From Sphingobacterium sp. (GTDB taxonomy: Bacteria > Bacteroidota > Bacteroidia > Sphingobacteriales > Sphingobacteriaceae), in NCBI GenBank assembly GCA_029239355.1, contig JAQZAZ010000027.1, positions 1 to 47,144 on the forward strand: DNA of 47,144 nucleotides, given 5' to 3'. The notes beneath the pieces were generated by a model. That model searched no databases and had not been told where the DNA came from. It was given only the letters and a program-made list of their open reading frames with translations. A program made the position numbers and the translations under genes. This document shows, piece by piece, positions 1 through 8,366 of this stretch (positions are counted from its first letter, which is position 1; each line of letters begins with the position of its first letter).

Positions 1-978
1 ATCATTTACATATCTAGATGTATCGTTTGTATGCCAGGCATAAACACCAGAAATCATAACACCCAAATCATGGACATAATTAGACACAAGACCCTGATAG
101 TCACCAAAGAAAGACAAATTGTTTTGTAGCAATTCAAATTCATTTAAGTAAGCATCATGCATATCAAGTGCTCTCATATAAGCCTCTTTCAATGATATAT
201 TATTTTCTTGTTGTAGTACCTTTACAAGATTCATAGTATCTCCCTCGCGACTCAATTCCTTTGGTAGAGAAATAATATCATTATGGATACCGATCATTAA
301 GGATGAAAGAGTATACAGACGCCTAATAAAAGGATGGTCAAATATTTCATCTGGTAGTTTTCGATAGTCTTTTTGCAAAGCAACATAATCACAATAAGGT
401 TTTACGCCACTGGTTTCTGCACGAATCAAGAGATAAACAGGTAGCGGAGGTATTGTATTTGTCCTGTAATAAACTTTTTCTTCAGCGTAACCTATAAATA
501 CATCTTTCATTGATTTTATAAACCTATTGTATATATTTTCAGGAATTGCACACCTTACAGCATCTTGTCTTAACTGCCAAAATAAATGGAAAATACCAGG
601 CTCCTCCGGTTCCTTGGAAACGCTACCCGATACTAGTGCCATTATTCTATCCATTATTACGTACATTTCTTCACGTGAGCAACGGTCAAAATAATCATCC
701 ATCATGGCTCCATTTGCAGTATAATTTGCCAAAGGCCGCAACTCAACAAGTGATTTTAAAAATGGACATCCTCTTGCTGCAATATCAGTCAGGTTATGCT
801 TTTTATGTTTCTCACGTGCCTCTTTACTGTGGATGATATATTCAGTATCTATCCATTTATAGTATTCTTCACGCTGCACTTGAAAGTCAGGATGAATAAA
901 ATCGGGAAATGGATAAGAAGGTTTTGGCAAATGTAACAAGTTTGAAAAAAATTGCTCATCTGTAATTGATGTTTTCAT
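1..978 (-). CDS. class I terpene synthase, 3' end cut by window edge
   Basis: An open frame of 326 codons runs from ATG at 978 leftwards off the window with no stop. Seen in the translation: a metal-binding motif DDYFD near residue 108; a region with RAETSGVKPYCDY near residue 200, fitting the pyrophosphate-sensing Arg and the effector loop; the second metal motif NDIISLPKE near residue 246 (consensus NDxxSxxxE); and a Trp followed six residues later by an RY pair at the extreme end in the window, as in the last helix of bacterial cyclases. Bacterial terpene cyclases usually have about 320-360 residues, so little is missing. The family ionises a prenyl diphosphate (farnesyl or geranyl diphosphate) with three Mg ions and cyclises it in the cytoplasm. 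The product cannot be read from sequence. No prenyltransferase or P450 lies on the visible side; partners, if any, are beyond the left edge. Confidence 0.88.
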   Translation of the reverse strand, partial: MKTSITDEQFFSNLLHLPKPSYPFPDFIHPDFQVQREEYYKWIDTEYIIHSKEAREKHKKHNLTDIAARGCPFLKSLVELRPLANYTANGAMMDDYFDRCSREEMYVIMDRIMALVSGSVSKEPEEPGIFHLFWQLRQDAVRCAIPENIYNRFIKSMKDVFIGYAEEKVYYRTNTIPPLPVYLLIRAETSGVKPYCDYVALQKDYRKLPDEIFDHPFIRRLYTLSSLMIGIHNDIISLPKELSREGDTMNLVKVLQQENNISLKEAYMRALDMHDAYLNEFELLQNNLSFFGDYQGLVSNYVHDLGVMISGVYAWHTNDTSRYVND

Positions 979-998
979 AATATTGTTTTCTGGTTAAA

Positions 999-1028
999 CA
1001 AATTTAGCAAAAAGTTGGATTTTACAAA
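999..1028 (-). promoter_or_regulatory. Bacteroidota-type promoter for the terpene synthase
   Basis: Read on the minus strand, TTTG (1028-1025) is followed after 18 bases by TAAATTTG (1006-999), a full match to the TTTG / TAnnTTTG promoter of Bacteroidota. The -7 element lies 20 bases upstream of the ATG at 978, so the leader would be only about 14 nt. This supports separate transcription of the terpene synthase and the chosen start. Confidence 0.6.
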
Positions 1029-1542
1029 ATATTATCTTAAAATAGTTATAGATTACAAAATAATACAACTATGTTAATAAAAAAAATAAATTATTATTAA
1101 TAATACTAGATCTAACCATATTATTATAGATGGTCATTATTGAATTTTACACTATTTCTTTTTGCTCACTATAAGGGGCTAAACCTGCTAGAAAATATCA
1201 ACCATGTTTTTTAATGTTATTTTTTTTACCAACCAAAAAAAACACATGCAACTCATTTTCAATCAGATGCAAATAAACAACATCGATACTATTTTTTGAA
1301 ATAATATTAATCTATCGCATACTAAAATGGGTGAAGTTTAAGCCTGCGAAAATGAAACATTGCTACAGGACTTATTTTCCAGAGCGGAATTGGATTAAAA
1401 TGACCTTGAGGTACGAAGAAAACACAGGATGATTTAGCGGTGTTTAAAATTAGTCATTAAACGATATTGAATTTTTGAGATATATGTATTGTACTTAAAA
1501 GCATTGAACTTGGTGATGAATATTGATCGATGGACCTATCCA
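1029..1542. other. AT-rich non-coding stretch
   Basis: I see no gene here on either strand. The part next to the terpene synthase is very AT-rich with poly-A/T runs; the part near 1330-1500 has short broken frames with many stops. Confidence 0.5.
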
Positions 1543-1751
1543 CTAAATACCGACACCATTCCTACTCAATGATTCATAAATCGCATCAAGTATATTGCTA
1601 AATTCACTCATAAACGAATCCAAACCTCTATATATTTAAAAAGTTCGGGTACATCATGATCAAAGCGCAGGATAAGCGCAACTATACAGGCTTCACACAC
1701 ATCGGCAGCTAGTATCCCCTCTGCCAGAAATATGCGCAAATTATTGATTGT
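1543..1751 (-). pseudogene. possible decayed coding remnant, unrecognised
   Basis: On the minus strand a stop-free stretch from 1751 to an ATGA overlap near 1610 reads like protein (it contains FDHDVPELFKYIEVWIRL), and a second frame carries it on (RGLDSFMSEFSNILDAIYES) to a stop at 1545-1543. Shifting frame once would join them. No start codon, no family recognised. It may be a degraded gene end or chance. Confidence 0.2.
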
Positions 1752-1762
1752 TTATGAACAAA

Positions 1763-1794
1763 AAAAGCCAAATAGCATCAATTATTTGGCTTTT
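1763..1794. terminator. hairpin with T tracts on both sides
   Basis: The arms AAAAGCCAAAT (1763-1773) and ATTTGGCTTTT (1784-1794) form a perfect 11-bp stem with a 10-nt loop. On the minus strand the stem is followed by seven T residues, on the plus strand by four. No intact gene ends nearby, so it either belongs to the decayed remnant region or insulates the sigma-factor promoter downstream. Confidence 0.55.
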
Positions 1795-1845
1795 CAGATA
1801 TTTATGGAGCTAGAATAACGGATTTTAGCGCATTTATTTATATTA

Positions 1846-1879
1846 TTTAGAACTATTCTACACAATATAGTTATATTTG
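1846..1879 (+). promoter_or_regulatory. probable promoter of the first sigma/FecR operon
   Basis: A full -7 match TATATTTG lies at 1872-1879, with a weaker -33 element (TTTAG at 1846-1850) 21 bases upstream. It is 42 bases before the ATG of the sigma factor gene at 1922. Confidence 0.5.
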
Positions 1880-1921
1880 CCCTTGTTCAAGACAGGCTAC
1901 TTAAAAAAGAAAAACTAGCGT

Positions 1922-2437
1922 ATGAATTACAAAGTCAAACGACTGGATAAGTATTCTTTTAAAGAGGTTTTCGATTTATATTGGAAACCATTGGTAGCGT
2001 TTTGTCAACATCATACCGATAACGAAGAAATAGCAATGGATATCGTTCAGGATATTTTTTGCTCCTTATGGAGAAGGAAAGATTACCTGAAAATAGAAAC
2101 GAGTTTTGAATACTATCTATTTAGAGCGGCAAGAATAAAAATTAGCGATTACTTTCGTAAGAAGTATAAACAGCTCAACCATGAAAATCAATTCGCAGAA
2201 TCCTATTGTGAGGCAGCAAATGTAACGGAAGAATTTATTGAATCGAAGGATCTGAATAGTTATCTTGAATCAACAATACAGAAGCTTCCTGAACGTTGTC
2301 GACAAGTATATCAAATGAGCCGAGGCGAAGGTTTCACCATACCCCAAATAGCTTCTCTACTATCACTCTCTGAAAAAACAGTCGAAGCTCATTTAACAAA
2401 AGCACTCCGCTTCCTTCGCAGTAATCTCCCTGCTTAA
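1922..2437 (+). CDS. FecI-type ECF sigma factor (siderophore operon)
   Basis: This 171-residue protein has the two-domain layout of ECF sigma factors: region 2 at about residues 13-80 (with DIVQDIFCSLWRRKD, the core-binding and -10 recognition helices) and region 4 at about 115-168, with the helix-turn-helix IPQIASLLSLSEKTVEAHL near the end. It would direct RNA polymerase to the receptor operon when released by the FecR protein encoded 101 nt downstream. The following gene order (FecR, STN-domain receptor, PepSY protein) marks it as the regulator of an iron-siderophore uptake unit. The ATG at 1922 fits the usual N-terminus for the family. Confidence 0.9.
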   Translation: MNYKVKRLDKYSFKEVFDLYWKPLVAFCQHHTDNEEIAMDIVQDIFCSLWRRKDYLKIETSFEYYLFRAARIKISDYFRKKYKQLNHENQFAESYCEAANVTEEFIESKDLNSYLESTIQKLPERCRQVYQMSRGEGFTIPQIASLLSLSEKTVEAHLTKALRFLRSNLPA

Positions 2438-2513
2438 GGCTACTTTCCCCTTCAAATAATTTTTTCTTAGAATTATTTTAAATAAAATTAAATAAGCACT
2501 AAGGGTATTCGCC

Positions 2514-2536
2514 TTTTTATACGACTTGTATAAAAA
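2514..2536 (+). promoter_or_regulatory. hairpin just before the FecR start codon
   Basis: TTTTTATAC (2514-2522) and GTATAAAAA (2528-2536) form a perfect 9-bp inverted repeat with a 5-nt loop, ending two bases before the ATG of FecR at 2539. In RNA it would sit over the ribosome binding region of the anti-sigma gene and could limit its translation. A role as a DNA-binding site is also possible. Confidence 0.45.
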
Positions 2537-2538
2537 AG

Positions 2539-3501
2539 ATGGACATAGATCACAAATTATTGGAAAAATACTGGTCTGGAAGATGCACTCCTGAAGAGAA
2601 ACTCACTGTGAAAGCATGGATGGAGAAAGGCTGTTCACACGATCAATATGAGCTGCGATCCAAAAGATCTGAACAGGAAATCAAGGAAGAACTATGGGAA
2701 CGCATCGCCAACAATTCTGATAATAACCTGATATCAAACGGCCAACAACCTGGGATGAAGGGGTCCTATTGGGCAAAGGTAGCTGCAGTATTATCACTAT
2801 TTATCGGGGCTGCCTGGCTTCTGATGTTCTACCCTGTCGAAAAAGAGTATAAGAATCAAACTCCAGCGTACACCATTGTGACTGTCCCCGACGGAAAACG
2901 CGCATCGCTGGACCTTCCTGACGGCAGTCGCGTGACGTTAAATGCCGGATCGAAACTTTCTTATCCCAAACAATTTGAAGCAGATAGCCGTCAAGTGAAA
3001 CTGGATGGAGAGGGATTTTTCGAAGTAAAAAAAGATCATAAAAGGCCGTTTTACGTTAAAGCCAATCAATCGACAGTACAAGTACTTGGTACTCGCTTTA
3101 ATGTAAAATCCGTGAAGGGACACGTCGAATCTGTAACAGTGGAGGAAGGCAAAGTAAATGTAAAAAACAACAGCAATACAGAGTCTGTATTGCTTACTGC
3201 TAATATGCAGGCCGCTATACAACAGGAAAACATAACAAAAATATCGGTTGACGCCAATCGTGCGATCGCCTGGAAAAGGGGTGAGCTGCTCCTTGATAAC
3301 ATTTCACTCTCGCAGGCCGTTCCAGAAATAGAGCGATGGTATGGGATCAAAATAACTATCAAAGACCAAAAGTTAGCTCAAAAACGGATAAAAGCAAGCT
3401 TTACAAATGCTAATTCTAATGAAGTCATGCACGATCTAGCGACTATTTTGAACACGACATATACCATTAAAAATAAGGAGGCATCATTCGGAAATAAATA
3501 A
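2539..3501 (+). CDS. FecR-family anti-sigma factor (siderophore operon)
   Basis: The 320-residue protein has a short cytoplasmic N-terminal part with the Bacteroidota pattern LLEKYWSGRCTPEEKLTVKAW (about 7-28), one membrane helix at about 80-98 (WAKVAAVLSLFIGAAWLLMF), a periplasmic FecR domain at about 113-210 (VPDGKRASLDLPDGSRVTLN, then GEGFFEVKKD and VQVLGTRFNVKS) and a C-terminal domain at about 250-320 of the type that ends Bacteroidota FecR proteins. It would hold the sigma factor at the membrane and read the state of the receptor through the receptor's STN domain. It lies between its sigma factor and its receptor, each about 100 nt away. Confidence 0.92.
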   Translation: MDIDHKLLEKYWSGRCTPEEKLTVKAWMEKGCSHDQYELRSKRSEQEIKEELWERIANNSDNNLISNGQQPGMKGSYWAKVAAVLSLFIGAAWLLMFYPVEKEYKNQTPAYTIVTVPDGKRASLDLPDGSRVTLNAGSKLSYPKQFEADSRQVKLDGEGFFEVKKDHKRPFYVKANQSTVQVLGTRFNVKSVKGHVESVTVEEGKVNVKNNSNTESVLLTANMQAAIQQENITKISVDANRAIAWKRGELLLDNISLSQAVPEIERWYGIKITIKDQKLAQKRIKASFTNANSNEVMHDLATILNTTYTIKNKEASFGNK

Positions 3502-3603
3502 ACACAAAACCAAAAACCCGATGCACGCATCGCCAAAATTGTACACCGGGATTAAGTAATCGGAATCATTCATTATCAAACTACTTAAATTTTAATCAAA
3601 AGT

Positions 3604-6198
3604 ATGAACTTTTTGCTGTATAAAAACATGCAGTTTATAAGCTTTTACAGAAAAGCTTCATTATTTGCGGCCTTAGCTCTTGTCCCCTACTGCCTCTCAG
3701 CACAGACTAACCTGCTAACAAAAAAGATCGATGTACAGCAGTTACGGGGGAACCTATCTACTGTAGTCGAAACATTGGAACGTGCTACTGGCATCAGTAT
3801 TATTTACAGCCCATCCTCTTTTCCATCCGAACGAAAAGTTAACCAAAATTTTCAAGGAAAACCCCTGGGTGACGCGATTAGAACGCTGTTTGGAGAAGAT
3901 GTTATTCTCGAAGCAAGTGGAACAAACCGTATCACAGTGCGTCCCTCAGAAGGTTACGGGATTATACACGGTCAGGCAATTACAAGCGATGGCCAACCTG
4001 CAGGCTTTGTGACCATAACACTTGGTAACAAAAGAATCCAAGCCGACGATAATGGTCAGTTTGTTTTTACAAAGGTAGCCGCAGGCAAGCAACACCGCTT
4101 AATTGCTGATTATGTTGGTGTAAAAAAACAGGTAATGTACATCGTTGTGAAGCCAAATGAAACAAAAGATATTTCTATCATCATGTATGAGAATGCACAA
4201 TCGCTGCAGGAAGTGGTTGTCAATGGTGAACGAACAAACCGATTTGCCAATAAACAGACGGATTATGTGGCTCGAATGCCGTTAGCTTACCTGGAAAATC
4301 CGCAGTCATATAGTGTAGTGACCAAACAGCTGATGCAGGAACAGGTGTCCTATACCATTGCTGATGCTATAAAAAATGCGACGGGTGTGGTGTCTGTTAC
4401 AAATCCGTCAGGTGGAGTAAGTGCCTACTTCAGAGGATTTGGTGTGGGTATTAATGCACGAAACGGTATGGAGTCTACCTCAGAACGGTCTGCCATGGAC
4501 TTAGCAAACATCGAACGTATTGAAGTTTTAAAAGGCCCATCGGGTACCTTATTCGGATCTGCTGTGTCTTCATTTGGCGGGATAGTAAATCTGGTCACCA
4601 AAAAGCCCCTTGAAGTAAAAAGAACAGAGGTGGCCTATACGAATGGTAGTTTTGGCCTCAATAGATTGACAGTTGATCTGAACAGCCCTTTGGACAGTGC
4701 AAAGCGGGTTCTTTTTAGAGTAAATGGAGCTTTACATCGTGAACGCAGTTTCTTGGATTATGGATTCAACAATACATTTTTAGTCGCACCAAGTCTAAGT
4801 TACCGCGTGAATGACCGCCTGTCTATCCAGGCCGACGCAGAGATATTACAGGTCAACAATACACAACCCATGAACTCCGTTATCCGATCTGCCGATATTA
4901 AACAACCTAGTGACATACAACTAGACCGAAATACAGCCCTATACCACGATAATGTCGATGTAAAGAATTATGCGACACGGATGTTTGCAGAGGTGAATTA
5001 CCAACTTTCCGAGAACTTTAAATCGACAACTTTATTTTCTTACGTATCCGAAAATGTGGAGCGAAGCTATCAACGTCCGGTTATGTGGACTTCGCCGACA
5101 ACAGCTGTTAGGCTTTCTTCAGTATACGGGCCTGTATACAATGGCTACACCAACGTACAACAAAATTTTAACGGTCACTTCTATACTGGAGCTGTTAAAC
5201 ACAACATTTTGGTGGGCGCAAATTTCCGAAATTATTCTTCTAATTTTTTATTTGCCGATGTTCAGCAGATAGATCAGATCGACATAACGAATAAGTTTCA
5301 GCCAGTCACGAGACAGGCAATCGATGCGAAGATGTCATTTGAGCCCTATCCAACACCGACACAAAATACGACGAGTGCATATGCTTCAGATGTGATCGAC
5401 CTATTACCGAAGCTTTCAGCAATGGTTTCGCTGCGTCTGGATAGATTCAGCCGTGCTGCCATTGATGACGAAGACAAAAGCTTCAAACAAACAGCTCTTG
5501 CACCAAAATTTGGTTTGGTCTACCAGTTAGTACCGCAGCAATTTTCGCTGTTTGGAAATTACATGAGCGGGTTTCAAAATATTGCTCCGATCCTACAGCC
5601 TGACGGAAGTCGATCTGTTCTCGACCCTATTTATGCGAACCAGGCGGAAGGTGGAGTAAAAGCTGAATTACTGAAAAAGAAAATAACCTTTACAGCAAGC
5701 TATTATTACATTAAAATAAATAACGCTACACGGGTGGACGAAAACATGTTTACGATACAGGATGGCCAACAAGTGAGTAAAGGAATAGATCTGGAATTTA
5801 TCTCCCAGCCTATTTCCGGACTCAACATTGTGGCAGGCTATGCCTACAATGACAACCGCATTATCAAAGCTGATCCTGCTGCCGGTATCGACGGTAATAA
5901 ATCCGCAAATGCTCCTGAAAATGTCGCTAATTTTTGGGCCTCTTATACTTTACAACAAAGAGCTAAAGGCCTTGGAGTAGGTTTTGGAGTTAATTATGTG
6001 GATAAAATGTACCGGGCAAGTAATAATGTATTTTTTATCCCATCATATACTTTGGCTAATGCAACGTTATTTTACAATAGACAAGCATGGGGAATTCAAG
6101 TCAAAGCCAACAATATCTTTAATAAAATCTACTGGGATAATTGGGGAAATGTACAGGCTCCAGCAAGTTATGCGGCCAGTTTATCGTTTCGATTTTAA
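3604..6198 (+). CDS. TonB-dependent siderophore receptor with STN domain (FecA type)
   Basis: The 864-residue outer-membrane protein starts with a signal peptide ending near LSAQ (about residue 34), then an STN signalling domain (about 38-118), a carboxypeptidase-regulatory-like beta-sandwich (about 125-195), the plug (about 215-345, with IERIEVLKGPSGTLFGS) and a 22-strand-type barrel ending in the aromatic SFRF. The plug pattern is that of siderophore receptors, not SusC. It would import a ferric siderophore with TonB energy and signal to the FecR upstream. ATG at 3628 is an alternative start, also ahead of the signal peptide. The 102-nt gap to FecR contains a small hairpin (CGATGC/GCATCG, 3519-3532). 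The substrate cannot be predicted. Confidence 0.92.
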   Translation: MNFLLYKNMQFISFYRKASLFAALALVPYCLSAQTNLLTKKIDVQQLRGNLSTVVETLERATGISIIYSPSSFPSERKVNQNFQGKPLGDAIRTLFGEDVILEASGTNRITVRPSEGYGIIHGQAITSDGQPAGFVTITLGNKRIQADDNGQFVFTKVAAGKQHRLIADYVGVKKQVMYIVVKPNETKDISIIMYENAQSLQEVVVNGERTNRFANKQTDYVARMPLAYLENPQSYSVVTKQLMQEQVSYTIADAIKNATGVVSVTNPSGGVSAYFRGFGVGINARNGMESTSERSAMDLANIERIEVLKGPSGTLFGSAVSSFGGIVNLVTKKPLEVKRTEVAYTNGSFGLNRLTVDLNSPLDSAKRVLFRVNGALHRERSFLDYGFNNTFLVAPSLSYRVNDRLSIQADAEILQVNNTQPMNSVIRSADIKQPSDIQLDRNTALYHDNVDVKNYATRMFAEVNYQLSENFKSTTLFSYVSENVERSYQRPVMWTSPTTAVRLSSVYGPVYNGYTNVQQNFNGHFYTGAVKHNILVGANFRNYSSNFLFADVQQIDQIDITNKFQPVTRQAIDAKMSFEPYPTPTQNTTSAYASDVIDLLPKLSAMVSLRLDRFSRAAIDDEDKSFKQTALAPKFGLVYQLVPQQFSLFGNYMSGFQNIAPILQPDGSRSVLDPIYANQAEGGVKAELLKKKITFTASYYYIKINNATRVDENMFTIQDGQQVSKGIDLEFISQPISGLNIVAGYAYNDNRIIKADPAAGIDGNKSANAPENVANFWASYTLQQRAKGLGVGFGVNYVDKMYRASNNVFFIPSYTLANATLFYNRQAWGIQVKANNIFNKIYWDNWGNVQAPASYAASLSFRF

Positions 6199-6210
6199 AA
6201 TTTGACAAAA

Positions 6211-6240
6211 ATGGTGGGGTTATTATCATCATCCCACCAT
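6211..6240 (+). promoter_or_regulatory. hairpin in the leader of the PepSY gene
   Basis: ATGGTGGG (6211-6218) and CCCACCAT (6233-6240) form a perfect 8-bp stem with a 14-nt loop. It lies between the receptor stop (6198) and the preferred PepSY start (6250), nine bases before that ATG. It lacks a following T tract, so it is more likely a processing, stability or translation element than a terminator. Confidence 0.4.
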
Positions 6241-6249
6241 ATATTCATT

Positions 6250-7398
6250 ATGGCTGGTAAAAAAAAGATAATCAGAAAATTGCATTTATGGATGGGGTTA
6301 ATTTCGGGGCCTATCATTTTTATTCTTGGTGTCACCGGCTGTATTCTCGCTTTCGAGAAAGAAATACAGCATCTCCTCAATAGAGAAAATCGAATTGAAA
6401 CTAATACGCAAAGGTTTCCTCTTTCTCAAATAGCGGGAAATGTCCAAAGGTATTTAGGTAAAAAAAAGCAGATATCTTCGTTGGAAATATCCGCTGATCC
6501 ACAGCAAGCTTGGCGGTTTAGAACATTTCAAGAAGATGAAAATGACGGGATCTGGTACTGGAATGAAAAATCATACTATGAGTCAGTCTTTGTAAACCCC
6601 TATTCCAATAAGATTTTAGGCTTGGAAAATTCTGAATTCTCATTTTTCAGGGTAATTCTATACCTTCATTGGAGTCTATTGCTAAAAACATCTATCGGTC
6701 AACCCATTGTTGGGATAGCGACGCTATTGTATTTTCTATCTTTAGTAAGCGGACTTTTCCTTTGGTGGCCAAAAAATAAGACGACAGCTAAGAAAAGATT
6801 TGCTTTCAAGTGGAAAAGCACAACCGGGATCAGAAGAAAAATCTACGACCTTCATAGTATCCTTGGTTTTTATTTAGTCAGTATCGGTGTGACCTTAGCA
6901 TTTACAGGGATGGTATGGGCATTCCCATGGCTGAATAAGGCTATTCAATCTGTTTTATCCGAACAAGGTGCTAAAGAATTATCCTTACCACAAAATGTCG
7001 CTGCGAAAAATCCAGAGACAGCTGATCCTTTAGAAGAACTTTATTGCCAAGTAACACGTGAAACAAGCTTAGCAAAAGGCTATGCATTCTATTTCCCAAA
7101 ATCTGCTGACAATCCCCATATAACCACTGTAGCCATTTTCGATAAAAGTCATCAGTCAATTGTTTTTACAGCAAATAAATACACCGGAAAAATTGTTGGC
7201 AGGGTCAGCTTCTCAGATAAAGACAGCGCACAAAAATTTGAAGATCTGAATTATGATATTCACCTCGGCTTGATCCTTGGGATACCCGGAAAAATTATCG
7301 TCTTTATCGCCTCATTACTTTCTGCTTCTCTGCCGGTGACGGGATTTTTAATCTGGTATAAGCGAAAAAAGAAAAGCAAAAGTAACACTAAACTATAA
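6250..7398 (+). CDS. PepSY-domain inner-membrane protein, putative siderophore-iron reductase
   Basis: About 382 residues with the layout of the PepSY-associated TM family (PiuB/FoxB-like): four main membrane segments, the first at about 15-40 right after RKLHLW, a periplasmic PepSY-like portion between the first and second, a third after DLHSILGFYL, and a last one near the C-terminus, ending in a basic tail (KRKKKSKSN). Histidines at helix edges (RKLHLW, LYLHWSLL, DLHSILG, DIHLGL) fit haem ligation as proposed for siderophore reductases. The frame is open upstream to TTG 6202 and ATG 6211, but MAGKKKIIRKLHLW at 6250 is the family's usual N-terminus and puts the 6211-6240 hairpin in the leader. 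It directly follows the siderophore receptor and probably acts after uptake, on the ferric complex. Confidence 0.82.
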   Translation: MAGKKKIIRKLHLWMGLISGPIIFILGVTGCILAFEKEIQHLLNRENRIETNTQRFPLSQIAGNVQRYLGKKKQISSLEISADPQQAWRFRTFQEDENDGIWYWNEKSYYESVFVNPYSNKILGLENSEFSFFRVILYLHWSLLLKTSIGQPIVGIATLLYFLSLVSGLFLWWPKNKTTAKKRFAFKWKSTTGIRRKIYDLHSILGFYLVSIGVTLAFTGMVWAFPWLNKAIQSVLSEQGAKELSLPQNVAAKNPETADPLEELYCQVTRETSLAKGYAFYFPKSADNPHITTVAIFDKSHQSIVFTANKYTGKIVGRVSFSDKDSAQKFEDLNYDIHLGLILGIPGKIIVFIASLLSASLPVTGFLIWYKRKKKSKSNTKL

Positions 7399-7497
7399 TC
7401 TGAAACAAGATTTTATTTGTCATTAAGTTATCTAGACATAAAATAGCGAGATTTTAAGCTCATAATTTAGGTTATTTAGTTAATCACTGTTTAAGCT

Positions 7498-7534
7498 AAA
7501 AAGCTTGGAATCCCTCGCCTTCAAGCTTTTTTTT
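7498..7534 (+). terminator. intrinsic terminator of the siderophore operon
   Basis: AAAAAGCTTG (7498-7507) pairs with CAAGCTTTTT (7522-7531), and the right arm runs into eight T residues to 7534. It lies 100 nt after the PepSY stop and separates this operon from the next. Confidence 0.75.
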
Positions 7535-7645
7535 GCCGCAAAGACGCTGCTTAGGTATCAAAGGGTCATATTTTTAAGAATGCGCTAATTAAATCTGACG
7601 GTCGAAAAGAAAGAAGTAAATATGAAATAGGAAATACACTGTAAC

Positions 7646-7674
7646 ACATTGTTTTTTATTTTTGAAAACAATGT
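7646..7674 (+). promoter_or_regulatory. 10-bp inverted repeat with a -7-like element in its loop
   Basis: ACATTGTTTT (7646-7655) and AAAACAATGT (7665-7674) are a perfect inverted repeat; the 9-nt loop ends in TATTTTTG (counted from 7657), which matches TAnnTTTG. It lies 42 nt before the GTG start of the second sigma gene. A repressor or the sigma's own autoregulator could bind here. I found no clear -33 element. The rest of the 7535-7715 gap shows no gene. Confidence 0.4.
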
Positions 7675-7715
7675 CCTAAATTAGCTCTACAAACTATTAT
7701 CAATTTGGCAATCAA

Positions 7716-8279
7716 GTGCAGTACGATTATCACAATTTAAACGCAATTAGTCTTCTTCAGCTTGTAAAAGTTAGTGATGAGCTAGCGTATAAAGAATTGT
7801 TTGATCGTTATAAAGAACTGTTGTTTCGGCATGCTTACCGAATGACCCAGGACAGCGAACTTAGCAAGGATATCGTTCAGGACGTTTTCCTCATCCTCTG
7901 GAATAAAAGAGCATCCATTGAAATTAGCCAATCACTTGAGTCGTATCTGATCAAATCCATCCGCAATAAAATACTGGACTATTTCTGCCATCAAGAGGTG
8001 GTGAAAAAATATCGGGAGGATATCTTATCTTTCGTGGAGCAGGGTATCTGCTATACCGATGACTTCCTGCTGGAAAAAGAACTGGCCGCTATGATTGAAC
8101 GCGAAAAGAGCAAACTGTCGCCCCGTACAAGGGAAGTTTTTGAACTCAATCGCGAGCAAGGCCATAGTTATAAAGAAATCAGTGAGCTCTTTTCTACTTC
8201 CGAAAAAACAATTAAAAAACAGGTACATAATGCCTTACGGATACTACGCACGAAATTTGGCTCCTTCTTTTTTTTCTAA
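7716..8279 (+). CDS. FecI-type ECF sigma factor (first SusCD operon)
   Basis: The 187-residue protein has region 2 at about 20-95 (ELFDRYKELLFRHAYRM, then DIVQDVFLILWNKR) and region 4 at about 125-180 (SYKEISELFSTSEKTIKKQV). The only plausible start is GTG at 7716; the next in-frame ATG would remove the start of region 2. The 3' end codes for a run of Phe within an eight-T tract (KFGSFFFF), a spot where length could vary between copies. It is followed 87 nt later by its FecR partner and then by SusC and SusD, so it should control this operon. Confidence 0.9.
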   Translation: MQYDYHNLNAISLLQLVKVSDELAYKELFDRYKELLFRHAYRMTQDSELSKDIVQDVFLILWNKRASIEISQSLESYLIKSIRNKILDYFCHQEVVKKYREDILSFVEQGICYTDDFLLEKELAAMIEREKSKLSPRTREVFELNREQGHSYKEISELFSTSEKTIKKQVHNALRILRTKFGSFFFF

Positions 8280-8335
8280 ATAATTTTTTTATTTTTTAAT
8301 ACTCCCTTTTCCCTGTTCGCCCGTCTTTACTATTA

Positions 8336-8356
8336 GATAGCCTTCTTATGGCTATC
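8336..8356 (+). promoter_or_regulatory. hairpin between sigma gene and FecR gene
   Basis: GATAGCC (8336-8342) and GGCTATC (8350-8356) form a 7-bp stem with a 7-nt loop, ending 10 nt before the FecR ATG at 8367. Its position matches the hairpin before the other plus-strand FecR gene. Confidence 0.4.
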
Positions 8357-8366
8357 CACCTAAAGA

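Noticed and set aside
1922..7398. Functional link between the terpene synthase and the siderophore operon
   Set aside because: They are on opposite strands, have separate promoters and are about 940 nt apart with a terminator between; nothing in the sequence joins them.
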